Assembly (NCBI RefSeq): GCF_000003195.3
Contig: NC_012871.2
Coordinates: forward strand, 4,079,997 to 4,143,996
From: Sorghum bicolor
Taxonomy: Eukaryota; Streptophyta; Magnoliopsida; Poales; Poaceae
Length of the DNA stretch: 64,000 nt
Direction: 5' to 3'
Shown here: in pieces, positions 10,954 to 22,174 of the stretch
How positions within the stretch are numbered: position 1 is the first letter of the stretch
Layout: the number at the start of each line of letters is the position of its first letter
Notes under the pieces: model-generated
What the model was told of the DNA's origin: nothing
The model's input: only the letters and a program-made list of their open reading frames with translations
The model's database searches: none
Program-made: the position numbers and the translations under genes

Positions 10954-11512
10954 TTGAAATATTTACACATCCCATTCTCACACTAATACTATTACTTATT
11001 AGAAAGAATACATACCTTAACAACTTCAGTAGCTGATGAGGATATCGACTGGAGATTGTATCTGTAGGACAACACAGACGTTTTGTGAGTATTAACCGGG
11101 AAACTTTCTCAAAAAGGGCCTACCACCAGAGCGCTTATTAGAGTAAGATACTTTTGTCAATAAAAAGGCACCATTTTCTTAAAAAAATATATAACCCTAA
11201 GGATTGATATGCACGGTAGGTTCCACATTTTCAGCCCAATACTACTACAGCAGCATACAAGCAATAGTTCCTTTGAACCTTGATGTTGCAACTTGGCATT
11301 GGCATCTCAGTCACCCATTTTTTAGTTATAAAACATATACACTTAATGAAGTTGCATAGGCACATAGCATGACAATCAAGTCCTAGATTCTTTTTGTTTG
11401 GGCTTAATGTCTGACATAGAGCATAGAAGTATCACGTATAATGTCCTACCTTAACTTTCAACTTTCTACAAATTGGTTGTATTTTTCTCAAATTGAGAAG
11501 AGAACAAGGTAA

Positions 11513-11604
11513 TGTTAGAGTATGAGTGATGCAGGCCCATGTATGGCAACTATATTGCCACCCTGGTTAGGGTTGGCCTAAGTAATGAAACCCTAATTCT
11601 AACA
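11513..11604 (+). repeat. 5' LTR of the copia fragment
   Basis: A 92-bp block with TG...CA ends and a TGTTAGA/TCTAACA terminal inverted repeat, abutting the primer-binding site. It is very short for a copia LTR; either the family has tiny LTRs or it is internally deleted. The matching 3' LTR is absent. Confidence 0.7.
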
Positions 11605-12800
11605 TGGTATCAGCTAGCGCTCTCCTCCCTCCTCCAGCCCTAGCCGCCGCCTGCCTCTAGCCAGCCGGCCGGCGCGCCACCAGCCATGGTTGGCCGCCCT
11701 CCTCATCCCCCTCCCTCCTCCGCTTATCTCCATTCTTTCCCTCCCCTTCCCACCTCTTCCTGGGCCCAGATCACCGCTGCAGCTGTCCGTCCGCCCGCGC
11801 CTGGAGCCGCGCTCACGCGGGGCGCGCTTGCGCAGGAAGCTGCGCTCACGCAGGGGGACGCGCCTGCGTCTGGCGCCGAGCTCGCGCGGGTGGCTGCGCC
11901 CGCGCGTCCGCAGGGAGCCATGCCTAGGGCTCACCTGCCTGGCCAGCAGCAGCACGCACCCGCGCCCACCGGCAGTCAGCTCAGTCCGCAGGAGCCGCCT
12001 GCTGCCGTCGCCGCCATGGCCGTGGGTGCGGGCAACGAAACTGGTGCCTTGCCTGCGGCAGAGGTCGCCGCTGCGGACGTCGCAGGTGCCCTGTCCGGCG
12101 TCGATGTCCTGGCCACGGCCGCAGGGCCCGCCGCCATGGCTGCAGGAGCCACTGCCGCCATGGCAACTCGATCTTCCCCGCCCCGCCTCCGCCGTCCGCT
12201 TCACACCTCCACGCAGCGGGTCCCAACTCCGCCCTCGCCGCCGCCCTCGTCGCTGCCCGGGCCGCTGCTGCGGAGGGCCTGGCCCGCGTGCGTCAGGCTG
12301 CCATCGCCTGGGAGCGCGAGCGCGATGCGGCTGATGCCTTGGTCCGTCAGATCGCCGACGCGGAGCAGCTCCTCGGCCTCCCTGCATCACCCGAGGTCGG
12401 GGCCATGTCCTCTGGCTCGGCCGGTCCCTGCGTGGCTCACACCACGGTCATCTGGCACGACCCGGTCGACCCGCTCGTGGCCCAGCTTCACTACCAGGCT
12501 GGGGGGGTCCAGAACATCCGGCTCCTGGTCCTGGTCGTCCTCGAGCCAGAGCCCATGCAATACTCCATGCCGGCGCCCCCATCGCAGCAGCAGCAGTGGG
12601 ATCCTACTGCCCTGGTTGCTGCTCTAAACCAGATGTCTATGAACCAAGGCGGCGCACCTTGGGTCATGGACACCGGCGCTACTGCCCACATGCACTCCCA
12701 CGACGGTATCCTTACTTTCCGCTCCCTTCCTTCCTCCCCGTCCGTCATTGTTGGTGATGGCAACTCTCTCTCTGTCACTGGCCAGTGTTTGCCATAATTC
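11513..12800 (+). mobile_element. Truncated Ty1/copia retrotransposon with 92-bp LTR
   Basis: An LTR-like block at 11513-11604 begins TGTTAGAG and ends TTCTAACA (inverted TGTTAGA/TCTAACA ends). It is followed at once by TGGTATCAG (11605-11613), the primer-binding site complementary to initiator tRNA-Met used by copia elements. Internally there is a GC-rich, frame-broken gag-like region. From about 12658 comes the start of the copia protease: WVMDTGATAHM, with the catalytic DTGA motif, then VIVGDGNSLSVTG. The sequence stops there. Zinc knuckle, integrase, reverse transcriptase and 3' LTR are missing, so it cannot move by itself. The element starts at the HDA15-copy breakpoint. Confidence 0.85.
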
Positions 12801-12819
12801 TACAGGGACAACTAATTAT

Positions 12820-13915
12820 CGGCAGGGAGGATCAAGTCCTAGGAGGCAGTTCAACTACAAAACCTGCAATTTGATTGACTGAGTTGATTTACATATGAGA
12901 TTCAAGTTGATACCTCATAACAGCCCCCTGTTCCTATCTAAAATAATCGTGCTTCCCAGGTCCTAGCAAATATTCCTTTGCTTATCCTTCATCACCAGGA
13001 AGGAGTATAATTTATGCAACTGCATAGTAAAACACTTGACCTTCAATATTTGTAAAAGTTGCATTGCCTTCAATCTGTTCCTTTGATGTATCCATAGAAT
13101 GCACTTTTTAACCCTTGTTTTCAGTATCCCATAAAAGATAAAGCACACTGCAAATTATCACCAAAAGGAGGGAAATTATTGAATCATCAGCTCACTTACA
13201 GAAGCACAGATTCTCAGTCGTGTTAGCTGCTTGAAATTCTCATTGAAGAAATGAAGACTTTCAATGCAGAATTCTGAACAGCATTTTAGTGCTTGCTTAG
13301 TTGCTTAAACTGTCAACTTTACGCAAGTATAGTAAAACTTCTTGTTCCATTAAATATGTGTTTACCAATTACCATGTATTTGAGCATATCTATCTTTTTC
13401 TTATGATTCTAACATTGTTCACATACTGATTTCCTCCATTTCATACTGAGTTATGCAGCTGGTGCTAAGTGCTAACATCGTAACAAATAACAGGACATGC
13501 CTACCCATAGAAAATAATGGGGTTCTGATAGCCTTTGAAGGAGACAAATGATAAAGAGATACTGTGTGAGAGAGGCAAAACCATAAGATGATAACTGAGC
13601 AGTGGACCTTCATACAAACATTTGTCCAATACATACCACCTGTTGATTCCACCAACTTTGTCTAAATTTTGGAGAAAGGAGGGAGCTAAAGGTACCTCTT
13701 GCTTCATGAGGATGCCCCAGAGATTTCTTAACAGGCATCAAGATGCAGAGATCATTGGCTGCCCGAGCAAAAAATACAAAGTGATAATGAAAAAAAAATC
13801 CCAAAGACTATTTATCAGCAGAACAGACTGTTTAAAATACCTCTTATAAGCTAGAGCTGTGAACTCATGAGGAGAGGCCTTATATGGTCCCCATCTGAAA
13901 TGGTACATTGGAATC
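12820..13915 (-). pseudogene. Decayed HEN1 fragment
   Basis: Patchy similarity to the large central exon of HEN1 (18916-19847) in the same order and strand. For example, CCTAGGAGGCAGTTCAACTA at 12839 matches 18975, TGTATCCATAGAA at 13087 matches 19239, and TTCAATGCAGAATTCTGAA at 13260 matches 19443. Indels and stops run throughout, so no protein is possible. From about 13620 to 13915 there are exon-like pieces with good donors (RWGPYKASPHEFTALAYKR; NDLCILMPVKKSLGHPHEA); the first resembles the WKGLSPRDLLCSF part of HEN1 only weakly. The divergence is much greater than in the neighbouring HDA15 copy, so this is an older, separate event. Confidence 0.65.
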
Positions 13916-13991
13916 TCACAGAAACAGAACTCATGTCAATCACCAACTTGTCAAGTATATTGAAATCATGTCTAAACATGCCAATGATTAA

Positions 13992-15899
13992 TCACCAATA
14001 ATCATGGCAAGAACACTTTCCATCTTTCATATGATGAAACCTACTACCGTCCCTCACAATAATTTCCCTGCCAAAAACCTTTGTCACCATCTTACTGAAC
14101 TCATGACAATCGCCACACACACTAAGGTTCTTGACAATACGGATTGGGCTGCCAGCTTCAACAACAATGAACCCGTAAGCAATTGCAAGCCGTTCGCTGT
14201 GCACCTTAATGGCATGAACCTTCTCTTCATCCCCGATGTCATGCAAGACTGATGATACGTCTGGTACATAGCCTGCCTCAGCCAACCTTCTGTCAATCAT
14301 GCAAAGCATGTTATATATCTGTACAGAATCCTTGTGATCCATGTCCCCTACTAGAAACTTGTGCACAATTCCATGTGCCTCCATCAAGCTCCAACCAGCT
14401 GACTTGCTGGTGCCACGGTTAGACATTAATTTCCTAACTTTCCTGACTTCATCCCATTTCTTTGCTTTTGCGTATATACTTGCAAGGAGGACATAGTATC
14501 CATCATGAGCTGGATCCAGTTCAATTAGCTTATTACCAACAGTTATGCCCAAGTCCACGAGGCCATGTCTCTTGCAAGCTGACAGGACTGTGCCCCAGAG
14601 AACTGGGTCAGGTGGGATGTGCATCCCTTCGATCAATTCAATGGCCTCCTGAACAAGACCAGCACGACTCAAAAGATCAACCATGCATCCGTAATGCTCC
14701 ATCTCTGACTCAATGCCATATTTCTCTGCCATCAGCTTGAAATACCACCGCCCTTCATCAACAAGGCCAGTACGGCTGCAGGCATTCAGCACCCCCACAA
14801 ATGTGATGTTTGTAGGGCAAAACCCCTCACTGACAAACTTCTCAAAGAGCTGGACTGCATCATGCCCCAATCCATGGGTAGCAAGCCCGCAGATCATGGA
14901 GTTCCAAGCAAACACATCCCTCCAGGGCATGGCATCAAAAACTTCCTTTGCCGCTGCCACACTTCCACACTTGGAATACATATCAACAAGTGCAGCACCT
15001 AAGTTCATACTCATTGCTACTCCTGCTCTCTTGATCACTTCATGCACAAACTTCCCCTGCTCAAGCAGCCCCAGCTGTGCAGCTGCTGACAGTGCTGTCA
15101 CTATTGCCGCTTCATTTGCCTTCACCCCCTGCACCACCATATTCTTAAACACTCCCAGCGCGACCTCCAGCTCCCCTTCCTTTACATAACCTCCTACCAC
15201 CGTACTCCAAGAAACCTCGTCCCTCATCGGCATTCCATCGAACACCTCCCGCGCAACCCCCACCATGCCCGCTCTCACGTAGCCAGCGAGGACGGCATTC
15301 CACGTCACCACGTCCCGCACAAGTGGCAGCTCGTCAAACACCTTCCGCATCGCCGCCACGTCTCCGCAGACGCCGTAAAAGTGGATGAGCGCGTTGCGCA
15401 CGTAGAGGTCGCCCGCGGCGCCAGCCTTCACGGCGAGCGCGTGCACGTGGGCGCCCATCAAGCGGGAGGCGATGGAGACTGCAACGGCGGGGTCGGCATC
15501 GAGGTGGTTGGAGAGGGAAGCGAGGAGGAAAGTGAAGGAGTGGGGGTTGCGGCGTGGGAGGCGCGGGAAGAGGCGGAGCGGGAGCGGGTGCGGGAGCACG
15601 CGGAGGAGGTGGTTCGACGCGAAGGCGGAGGCGCAGCTGGCGCAACGGAACAGGGAGAGCGGGTAGGAGTGGGAGGCGGCGAGCGGGAGGCGCGGAAGTG
15701 CGGCGAGGAGCTGCGGGAGGGCGCGCGCGGTAGCGAGGCCGAGAACGGCGAGGCGGGCGTGGGCCTGCAGGACGTGGTGGAGCGCGGGGCGCGGCGGCAG
15801 GAGCGCGCCGAGGAGCTGCCTCGCGTCGGCGGCGGGGTCGGCGTGGAAGGTGGGGGCGCGCCGAGCGGCCGGAGAAAGCGGCGGCGTTCCGAACTGCAT
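13992..15899 (-). CDS. DYW-subgroup PLS pentatricopeptide repeat protein
   Basis: A single-exon 635-residue protein with tandem PPR motifs from about residue 130 to 420 (such as VVTWNAVLAGYVRAGMVGVA, DVFAWNSMICGLATHGLGHD), then E and E+ segments and a C-terminal DYW domain. That domain has the cytidine-deaminase-like HSE motif, CGDCH and the terminal HHMKDGKCSCHDYW. Such proteins bind organellar transcripts and many carry out C-to-U editing in plastids or mitochondria; the basic, Pro/Leu/Arg-rich N-terminus fits organelle import. The start chosen is MQFGTPPLSP. The frame stays open 25 codons further upstream, but those codons come partly from a MITE. RNA target unknown. Confidence 0.92.
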   Translation of the reverse strand: MQFGTPPLSPAARRAPTFHADPAADARQLLGALLPPRPALHHVLQAHARLAVLGLATARALPQLLAALPRLPLAASHSYPLSLFRCASCASAFASNHLLRVLPHPLPLRLFPRLPRRNPHSFTFLLASLSNHLDADPAVAVSIASRLMGAHVHALAVKAGAAGDLYVRNALIHFYGVCGDVAAMRKVFDELPLVRDVVTWNAVLAGYVRAGMVGVAREVFDGMPMRDEVSWSTVVGGYVKEGELEVALGVFKNMVVQGVKANEAAIVTALSAAAQLGLLEQGKFVHEVIKRAGVAMSMNLGAALVDMYSKCGSVAAAKEVFDAMPWRDVFAWNSMICGLATHGLGHDAVQLFEKFVSEGFCPTNITFVGVLNACSRTGLVDEGRWYFKLMAEKYGIESEMEHYGCMVDLLSRAGLVQEAIELIEGMHIPPDPVLWGTVLSACKRHGLVDLGITVGNKLIELDPAHDGYYVLLASIYAKAKKWDEVRKVRKLMSNRGTSKSAGWSLMEAHGIVHKFLVGDMDHKDSVQIYNMLCMIDRRLAEAGYVPDVSSVLHDIGDEEKVHAIKVHSERLAIAYGFIVVEAGSPIRIVKNLSVCGDCHEFSKMVTKVFGREIIVRDGSRFHHMKDGKCSCHDYW

Positions 15900-15927
15900 G
15901 GAGGCGGCGACGGCGCCAGCCAGCTTG

Positions 15928-16136
15928 GGCCTTGTTTTCCAATTTTTTTTTAAATTGACTTGTATATTGTGCAATCATAGACTAACTAGGCTTAAAAGAT
16001 TCGTCTCGTCAATTCTAACTAAACTGTACAATTAGTTTTTATTTTCGTCTATATTTAATATTTTATGTATGCGTCTAAAGATTCGATGTGACGGCTGAAA
16101 AAAATTTGTAAATTTTTTTTGGAACTAAACGAGGCC
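15928..16136. mobile_element. GGCCTTGTTTA-family MITE in the PPR 5' region
   Basis: It starts GGCCTTGTTTTCC and ends GGAACTAAACGAGGCC, with AAAAGATTCGTCTCGTCAAT and AAAGATTCGATGTGACGG inside. It is slightly shortened (209 bp) and only 28 bp upstream of the PPR start codon. It supplies an in-frame upstream ATG at 15974. Confidence 0.85.
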
Positions 16137-16137
16137 T

Positions 16138-17473
16138 TGTAATGTTATTTGATTATGAAATTCAATTTTAATACAGCTGATTTAGAACATCCCGAATGGA
16201 TCTAGTTAGATGTTTGCCATTGTTACAAGAACTCGAACTTTCACATAAATTTTGATAGAAACATTTGTTACTTTTACTTTCACATGAACTTTGTGGATTT
16301 TTTTTGTCAATCCAAATAAGGCTGGTAATAAAGTAGAGAAAATACTCCTCTGTCCATAAAAGAAATGCAATTCTCGGCTTTTAAAGACCCAAACAATTTG
16401 AATTTTGACTAAATTTATAGAAAAAAAAGTACAATACTCCCTCTGTACTAGTAATTCAAGTCATTTTGGACAAATGTCTTGGGTATGTTGGTAATATAAA
16501 TCATAAATAATTTTAAGTTCTTGAGTTTAGAAATACGAAAGCCATATGAATATATTTATCTTAAAAAAATACTTTCATAAAAAAATACATATATCACTTT
16601 CCAATAGAAATTTTTATAAAAATGAGAAGTCAAAATATGCTTTGAAGGCTGTGTCGATGTCTAAAACGACTTGAATTACCAATATAGAGGAAGTACTAAT
16701 ATTCACCGTACAAATAAGTATTATAAGATTAGTTATAGAATATATTTTCATAATAACTTTATTTAGAAACATAAAGTCTTGTTAAAAAATGCAGTAAAAA
16801 AAGTCTTGTTAAAAAAAGAACTCATACTAAAATTACAGTTTCTATGTGCATTCGTTTCTATGTGCATGTTATGCACTAGAAAGACACGATGGGTACCAAG
16901 TTTTCTAAGAGATAAATTTTTCGACTAAGATGAGTGGTTAAACTTAGGGTAAAAAAGTTAAACATCTTATAATTTAGGATGGAAGGAGTACTACTTTAAC
17001 TCAGTCTCTCAAAAATGCTCATAAAGTGGATGCGAGTGTGTGTATACGTATGAGTGTTTATGTATATACTAGGTTTTGAAAGACAAAATGACCTCCCTTC
17101 ACTGAATACTATTTTTGGAGATGCAAATAAGTACCTTTGCTGTGAGGCCATAGTAGTTACACACATTTTACTGTTTTCTTTTATCTTCAGAAGTTTGGAA
17201 GCAGTTCACCTATGCGTTTGTTAGGCTTAACCTCCGGGTCTAAATGCTTTGCATATACGTACGGTGTAGTAACTGCTGGTTATCCATACCCTAGAAGCAG
17301 ACTCTGAATTCCTGCACTTGCATGCCGCAATGTTAATTTTTGGTGTTCTTAGTACAGGTCGGACGCCACTCTCCAAACAGATTATTTAGTTCTAAACTCC
17401 CCGACAAATTATTTAGTTCTAAACCGGGGGCATGATTCAAAGTTTCAAACCCCAGGGTGATTAGACGTGCATC
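16138..17473. other. AT-rich spacer between the PPR and HEN1 genes
   Basis: No gene. It contains one complete Stowaway-like element (listed separately) and fragments of others, including the terminus-like AGGATGGAAGGAGTA near 16977. The part near 17340-17470 is probably HEN1 3'UTR and downstream sequence. Confidence 0.5.
16437..16693. mobile_element. Stowaway-like MITE
   Basis: The left arm CTCCCTCTGTACTAGTAATT and the right arm near 16665-16693 (GACTTGAATTACCAATATAG then AGGAAG) are inverted repeats. TA lies at both flanks. Confidence 0.75.
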
Positions 17474-20400
17474 CTAGACTCCTAGTTCACAGTCAGTGCC
17501 GATCTCCTTCTCCTCACACGCGTTAGGCCACTCCCAGAGAAGCTCGTAAGGTTGATCACCACCTTTGTCCAGGCACATTGCTTCGTGCCCCTGCATCATT
17601 CTTCTGAAAACAGCGATCTGGGAAGCGTAGCCTGGTTCCTCGCCTGAGCCACCGACGCCAGAGAATTCCACGCTGTAGTTATGCTTCACCGCGAGGCCAG
17701 TAGCCCAGCACTGGAACTGTGCCCTGGTCCACTCGAACTTGTGGTCGTGATTGCGGAACTTGCAGGGACCAACGCTTTCGTCTGCCTCGTCATCCTTGCT
17801 GGGCATAGCTGACCCCTGGAGGATAGGGTTGTATTCGTAGTTGGGTGTGGAAACAATGAGCACCGTTGGGCGGAATGAGCTCAAGACGACGTTGCCAAAT
17901 AAAGTTGCTTGGTCCTCCTCAACGTGTTCGATCACCTGCATTTCACATAGTCGAATCATGTGCCGACATGAGACTTCCATTTTAGAATCTAGAGAAGCGC
18001 TAAAAAGCAGAGTACCTGAGCATAATGATGTTACAACTTACAACAATGCCATTTATCTCAGATGTTAACTACAACATTAATTTAGTTTATGCATGTGAGC
18101 ATCCTATAGATATGTTTTATAGATGCATCAGCAACAACCCCTAACAGTATGATCCAAGAAGCTAATTGCAAAGTGTCATGTTTAGAAGGGACACCTTATG
18201 CACTGAAACCAAATAAGAATACAATAGAAAAGCCCAAGAGGTCAGGTCTGTTACCTCAAGACAAGTGCCAATATCGAACCCATATAAGCGAGAATCATAT
18301 TCCATTATTGATCCGTCATAGAGCACAGCAGTTGGAACATTTGTCTGCATCATCGATTTCTTGCTCAGCTTCTGATGAAGGCTCTGCAATTCCAGGAGAG
18401 ACAAAACAAGTTAAAGTTTAATGCATATGGAAAGGACAAGATGGATGGAACATCAGCAGCTACTAAGTCAAAGATATGCTTTGTACCTTTGCTGCACGTG
18501 TGAGTCCTTTTCGAGAAATATCAACACCGACAAGCTTTTCTAGCGTGGTTGGATGCTCTAACAATGAATCAAGAAGGCTACCAGATCCACAGCCAAAATC
18601 AACCTGAAAATGCACCTTTGCTATGAAAAACAATCTTTTTCATAAATAAAGAACAAGAGAATCAGGGGGGAATTTACAAGTGTGGTAGCGTGCAGCTCGT
18701 TGATGTGCCGTACAGCAAATTCAACTCTTTGTTTAGATAATGGAGGACTGAACAAGGCTTTCTCCATTCTATCTTCTAAGGGTTCAGTTACCTGCAGAAC
18801 CTTTACAGTGAACTCCAGGAAGCAGTTCTCTGCAACAATGTTTAAAATATGTACACCTGCTGAAGCCAGATTCACAAAGATTGATGAAATAAAATTATAA
18901 GATTAGGTGGCTCACCGATAGATACATTAGAGAGGTCATGCGAGACCTCAAAAGCTGCAGCCATGATTAAATCCCTAGGAGGCAGTTCAGCTACAAAACG
19001 TGCAGTTTGATTCACTGACAGCTGAGTTACACATGATTCAAGCTGATTACTAACAGCACCCGTCCCAATCTCAAACTCAAACTCATTGCGGCTCTCCAAC
19101 AAATATGTTTTTGCTTTATCCTTCGTCACAAGGGAAGCAGTATAACTTATACAAGTCAATGATCCGTGGGACGGGAAAACACCAGAGTCCGGACCCTCAA
19201 TGTGTGTTAACTTTGCAGTGCTCTCAAGGCGCTTCTTTTGTGTATCCATAGAAAATGGTCCAACTGCACTGCACATTGCTGAATCATTGCCTCTGGTCTT
19301 GCCATAAACAGATAGGCACATTGCAAACTCTTGCAGAAAAATATTTGAATGTATCTTGACACCATCAGTACAGTCAAAAAGATAAAGTTTGTCTGTTTTT
19401 GAGGTTAGTTTCTTAAAATAATCATTGAACCAAATCAAGACCTTCAATGCAGCATTCTGAATAGCATCAGATTCCTTGCTCCAAGTGTCAGCTGCAGAAT
19501 ACTCTAGTAAAAGCTCTTGCTTCCGTGAACGTATGTTCACTTCACATTTAAAAAGATCTGGGTTTTCCTTGTTGATCCTGACATCATTGGTGTACTGATT
19601 TTCTACACTGCCTGCTGGTGCTCCTCTTTCTTCAGAGCTCACAGCTGACATTAACGTATCATAGGAGATCCTACTGACAGCAAACTGGGGCTCTGGCAAC
19701 CTCTGAAGGCGACAAAATGAGCAAAGGAGATCTCGTGGAGAGAGGCCTTTCCAACTAAAACGAGAGTATGCAGATGGAAGCTCCGCTGCAAGAATTGAGT
19801 CCCTAGACATCTTACAATTTCCATCAGGTAACTTGCCCAGAAGTATCCTGAACCAAAAGCATGTCAGTGTGTCACTCGGAAAACTATACAAAATTCAGTG
19901 CTTAAATAATAGATAAAAGCAGCCCAGACATGAAAGAAAACAGAACACGGGGCCAACCTCTACAGCTATGTAATGATTCCTGAGAAAAAATAACCATATC
20001 TACTAACAATATAAACTGGAATGCATCCTGATTCAATGATTAATATAGCAAAGTAGTATCACACAATGCTTCTGTAGTGAAATATTCAACGAAGCTGTAC
20101 CTGTAATAGGTACATAGATTGACATCTTCAGTTTGAAGTTTCGAATCTCTCCTTGTGTATCCGATATTTGCCAAGAGTGCATCTCCATAAATTGTTTGGC
20201 CACAAATATAGGAAGCTCGCTTATTTACTTGCCAGTTGATGTCACCATCTCCATGACAAGCAAGCACATTTTTTGATATATCAGAAACAACATGTATATT
20301 TGGGGCTGCAAAATACAGCCTTATCTCTGAGGATGCTTTTCCAATTGTTCTGTAGTGAGACAAATGTTTCAAAATTGTCATGCACAGCAAGAATAATGGA

Positions 20401-22174
20401 AAAGACTAAGAAGTCAGGAATTTACTGCTTGGTTTTTATTTGCCTACCTCGATACAAGAACATGAGAGGAATCACTTGCTGAGAGCTCTGCTGCAACATA
20501 ACTCATATAATGTTCATTATCTTGTAGATTAATTCTTACTGTCTTCAGTTCATCCTCCAACACGTGAGGAACAAGAATCGCTTCTACTTCTACGGGATGT
20601 GTTGTACCAGACCAACGCTCAAGTGCCAAGTCAACAGCCTCCGTAGAATAGGGCTTTTCACTCTGAATCCAGAAGTTTCTGTCACTAACAGAGACTCCAG
20701 GAGATTGTTTCGCAGCATTGTACATCAATGACAAAATCAAGAGAGGATCAAATTCTGCCCTATGGTCAATCACTTTACACAATGTATTGACCTTCACATC
20801 ACATGCAGCAATAGCCGGCAGAGGTATCCTCCCAATGAGATCTCCAGTTCTCCTGAGAGTCACACACAAGTGGCCAACAAGAGGATGGGTAGATGATAGG
20901 AAGCTCTGAAATGAAGTACAGTAGTATGGTGATGTTAGAAGAGGTGATTGGGTTTTTGTTTTATATATTCTAAAAGTGCAACGAAGCTCAAATATGACAT
21001 GAACAGTAGCATGCTTTGAGTGGTCGGCAGAATGGTTAATACTTTGTGAATTGTACTACCAATAATCTGGCACAGGTATTGACATTGTAGGGAACCAAGT
21101 CAGATTATATTACAACTACAAAATATTAGCATAAGAAAATGTCAAATGGAACCTTATGTTCGATCAGTCTTTGCGGCTTACTACAAGTTGTCAGTTACAA
21201 TGCTATACAGTCATCAGTTCTTAAATTTTGAGGAAAGGCTCACAACAGTTAAATATATAATGCATTGCCAAACATAGACAACCTAGCAATCCAACAAGGA
21301 CTCTACTGCACTTCTCAGAAGGCAGAAGAGCACCAGTATGCAGACCTTTACTAGGACAGACAAGACATAATATCAAGATGGGGCAAAAATACTGACCTCA
21401 TCTATGAAAAAACCAGATATGCGAGCAATCAGTTCATCCCAAGCTTCTTGGGGTGTACTGGGAATATTTGCCGTGGGCTGAATACCAAGCTGCGATGGAA
21501 AAAACAAGCTGTTATCACAACAGAGGTCGATAGCATGAGAACACGATTACAAGCAAACACAAGCTGGCTTATCTATACAATGGGGAGTAATAAGCTCCTA
21601 AGTCCGAACATCGGTATATCAAAACATAAATCGAAAACAATTATCAGTTAGCAGGGTAACAGAAAATATATGCAACTGAACTGTGTTGGCAATCAAGGAT
21701 AGATTGCCTAAACTTTCAGTCCCTGATCTTCCTTCCAAGCGAAACGCCAGCACAATGATATGATTCGCAGAAGAGCTCGATTTCAGTGCCAAGGGTATCT
21801 GACACCTAAATTCTTCCGCTCTAGCGGCAAACTACGACCCCCAATGGCTCCCCAACCAAAACACTGGAAGCAACCAACGCCGCAATGCCACTAACAACCA
21901 CATCACCCGAGCACCGCGCCCGCAGAGGGAACCTCACCTTGTCGAGCGCGATCTGCGCGGCGGCCTGCTCGGCGTCCTTCTTCCTGAGGAAGGTGCCAGG
22001 CGTGGCGACGGAGAGGCCCGGGAGGTCGAGCGCGCAGCGGTAGACGCTCCTGGTCTGCGGCGCGAGGCCCGGGCAGCCGCCCACGGCCTCCCGCACCTCC
22101 TCCACCGTGTACCGCGCCTTGGCGCCGAACCGCTGGTGCACCACCGCCTTGGGCGTCGGCGCCGCCGCCGGCAT
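17474..22174 (-). CDS. HEN1: HEN1 small-RNA 2'-O-methyltransferase
   Basis: HEN1 adds a 2'-O-methyl group to the 3' end of miRNA and siRNA duplexes, protecting them from uridylation and decay. Nine coding exons: 22174-21938, 21489-21397, 20905-20448, 20349-20101, 19847-18916, 18856-18678, 18603-18487, 18383-18255 and 17935-17474. They total 2856 nt and encode 951 residues (Arabidopsis is 942), with all frames continuous. Exon 1 holds an N-terminal dsRNA-binding fold (residues 15-80). The C-terminal methyltransferase shows SAM motif VDFGCGSGS (717-725), metal ligands in CLEVIEHVEED (Glu798, Glu801, His802) and the second ligand region RNHDHKFEWT (His861/His863). No catalytic residue appears lost. 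The rice orthologue is WAF1. Confidence 0.96.

Larger units (their letters stand above)
8858..11061 (-). pseudogene. Truncated HDA15 copy (last three exons)
   Basis: Exons at 11061-11016 ([14 protein letters not shown]), 10335-10167 (from [16 protein letters not shown]) and 9027-8858 correspond one to one to the last three HDA15 exons. The middle exon differs from the parent by one residue (SPLRE against SPSRE). The final exon ends four codons early because one T of the parental ACCTTAG is missing, so TAG comes into frame after FSST. Splice sites are intact. Everything upstream, including the whole catalytic deacetylase domain, is absent; a copia LTR starts at the former exon-14 donor. It cannot encode a deacetylase. 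Any transcript would need a new promoter. Confidence 0.9.
7925..11509. repeat. Copy A of an HDA15 3'-end segmental duplication
   Basis: Near-identical to 23091-27982 in the same orientation, by eye mostly single-base changes. It covers the HDA15 3' flank, the last three coding exons and their introns. Differences: copy A has a 48-bp tandem duplication (8338-8433) and about 50 extra bp near 8475-8525. It lacks about 145 bp present in copy B near 23605-23750, and the 1.3 kb of LINE and hAT insertions at 25041-26339. Homology ends at AGGTA (11506-11510), directly before a copia LTR. Confidence 0.9.

Noticed and set aside
8858..11509. Copy A as a functional second deacetylase
   Set aside because: It lacks every catalytic motif (GHH, DVHHG, SAGFD); only the C-terminal region remains.
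15381..15953. 190-residue plus-strand frame opposite the PPR gene
   Set aside because: Shadow of a GC-rich coding start; the minus strand has clear PPR and DYW motifs.
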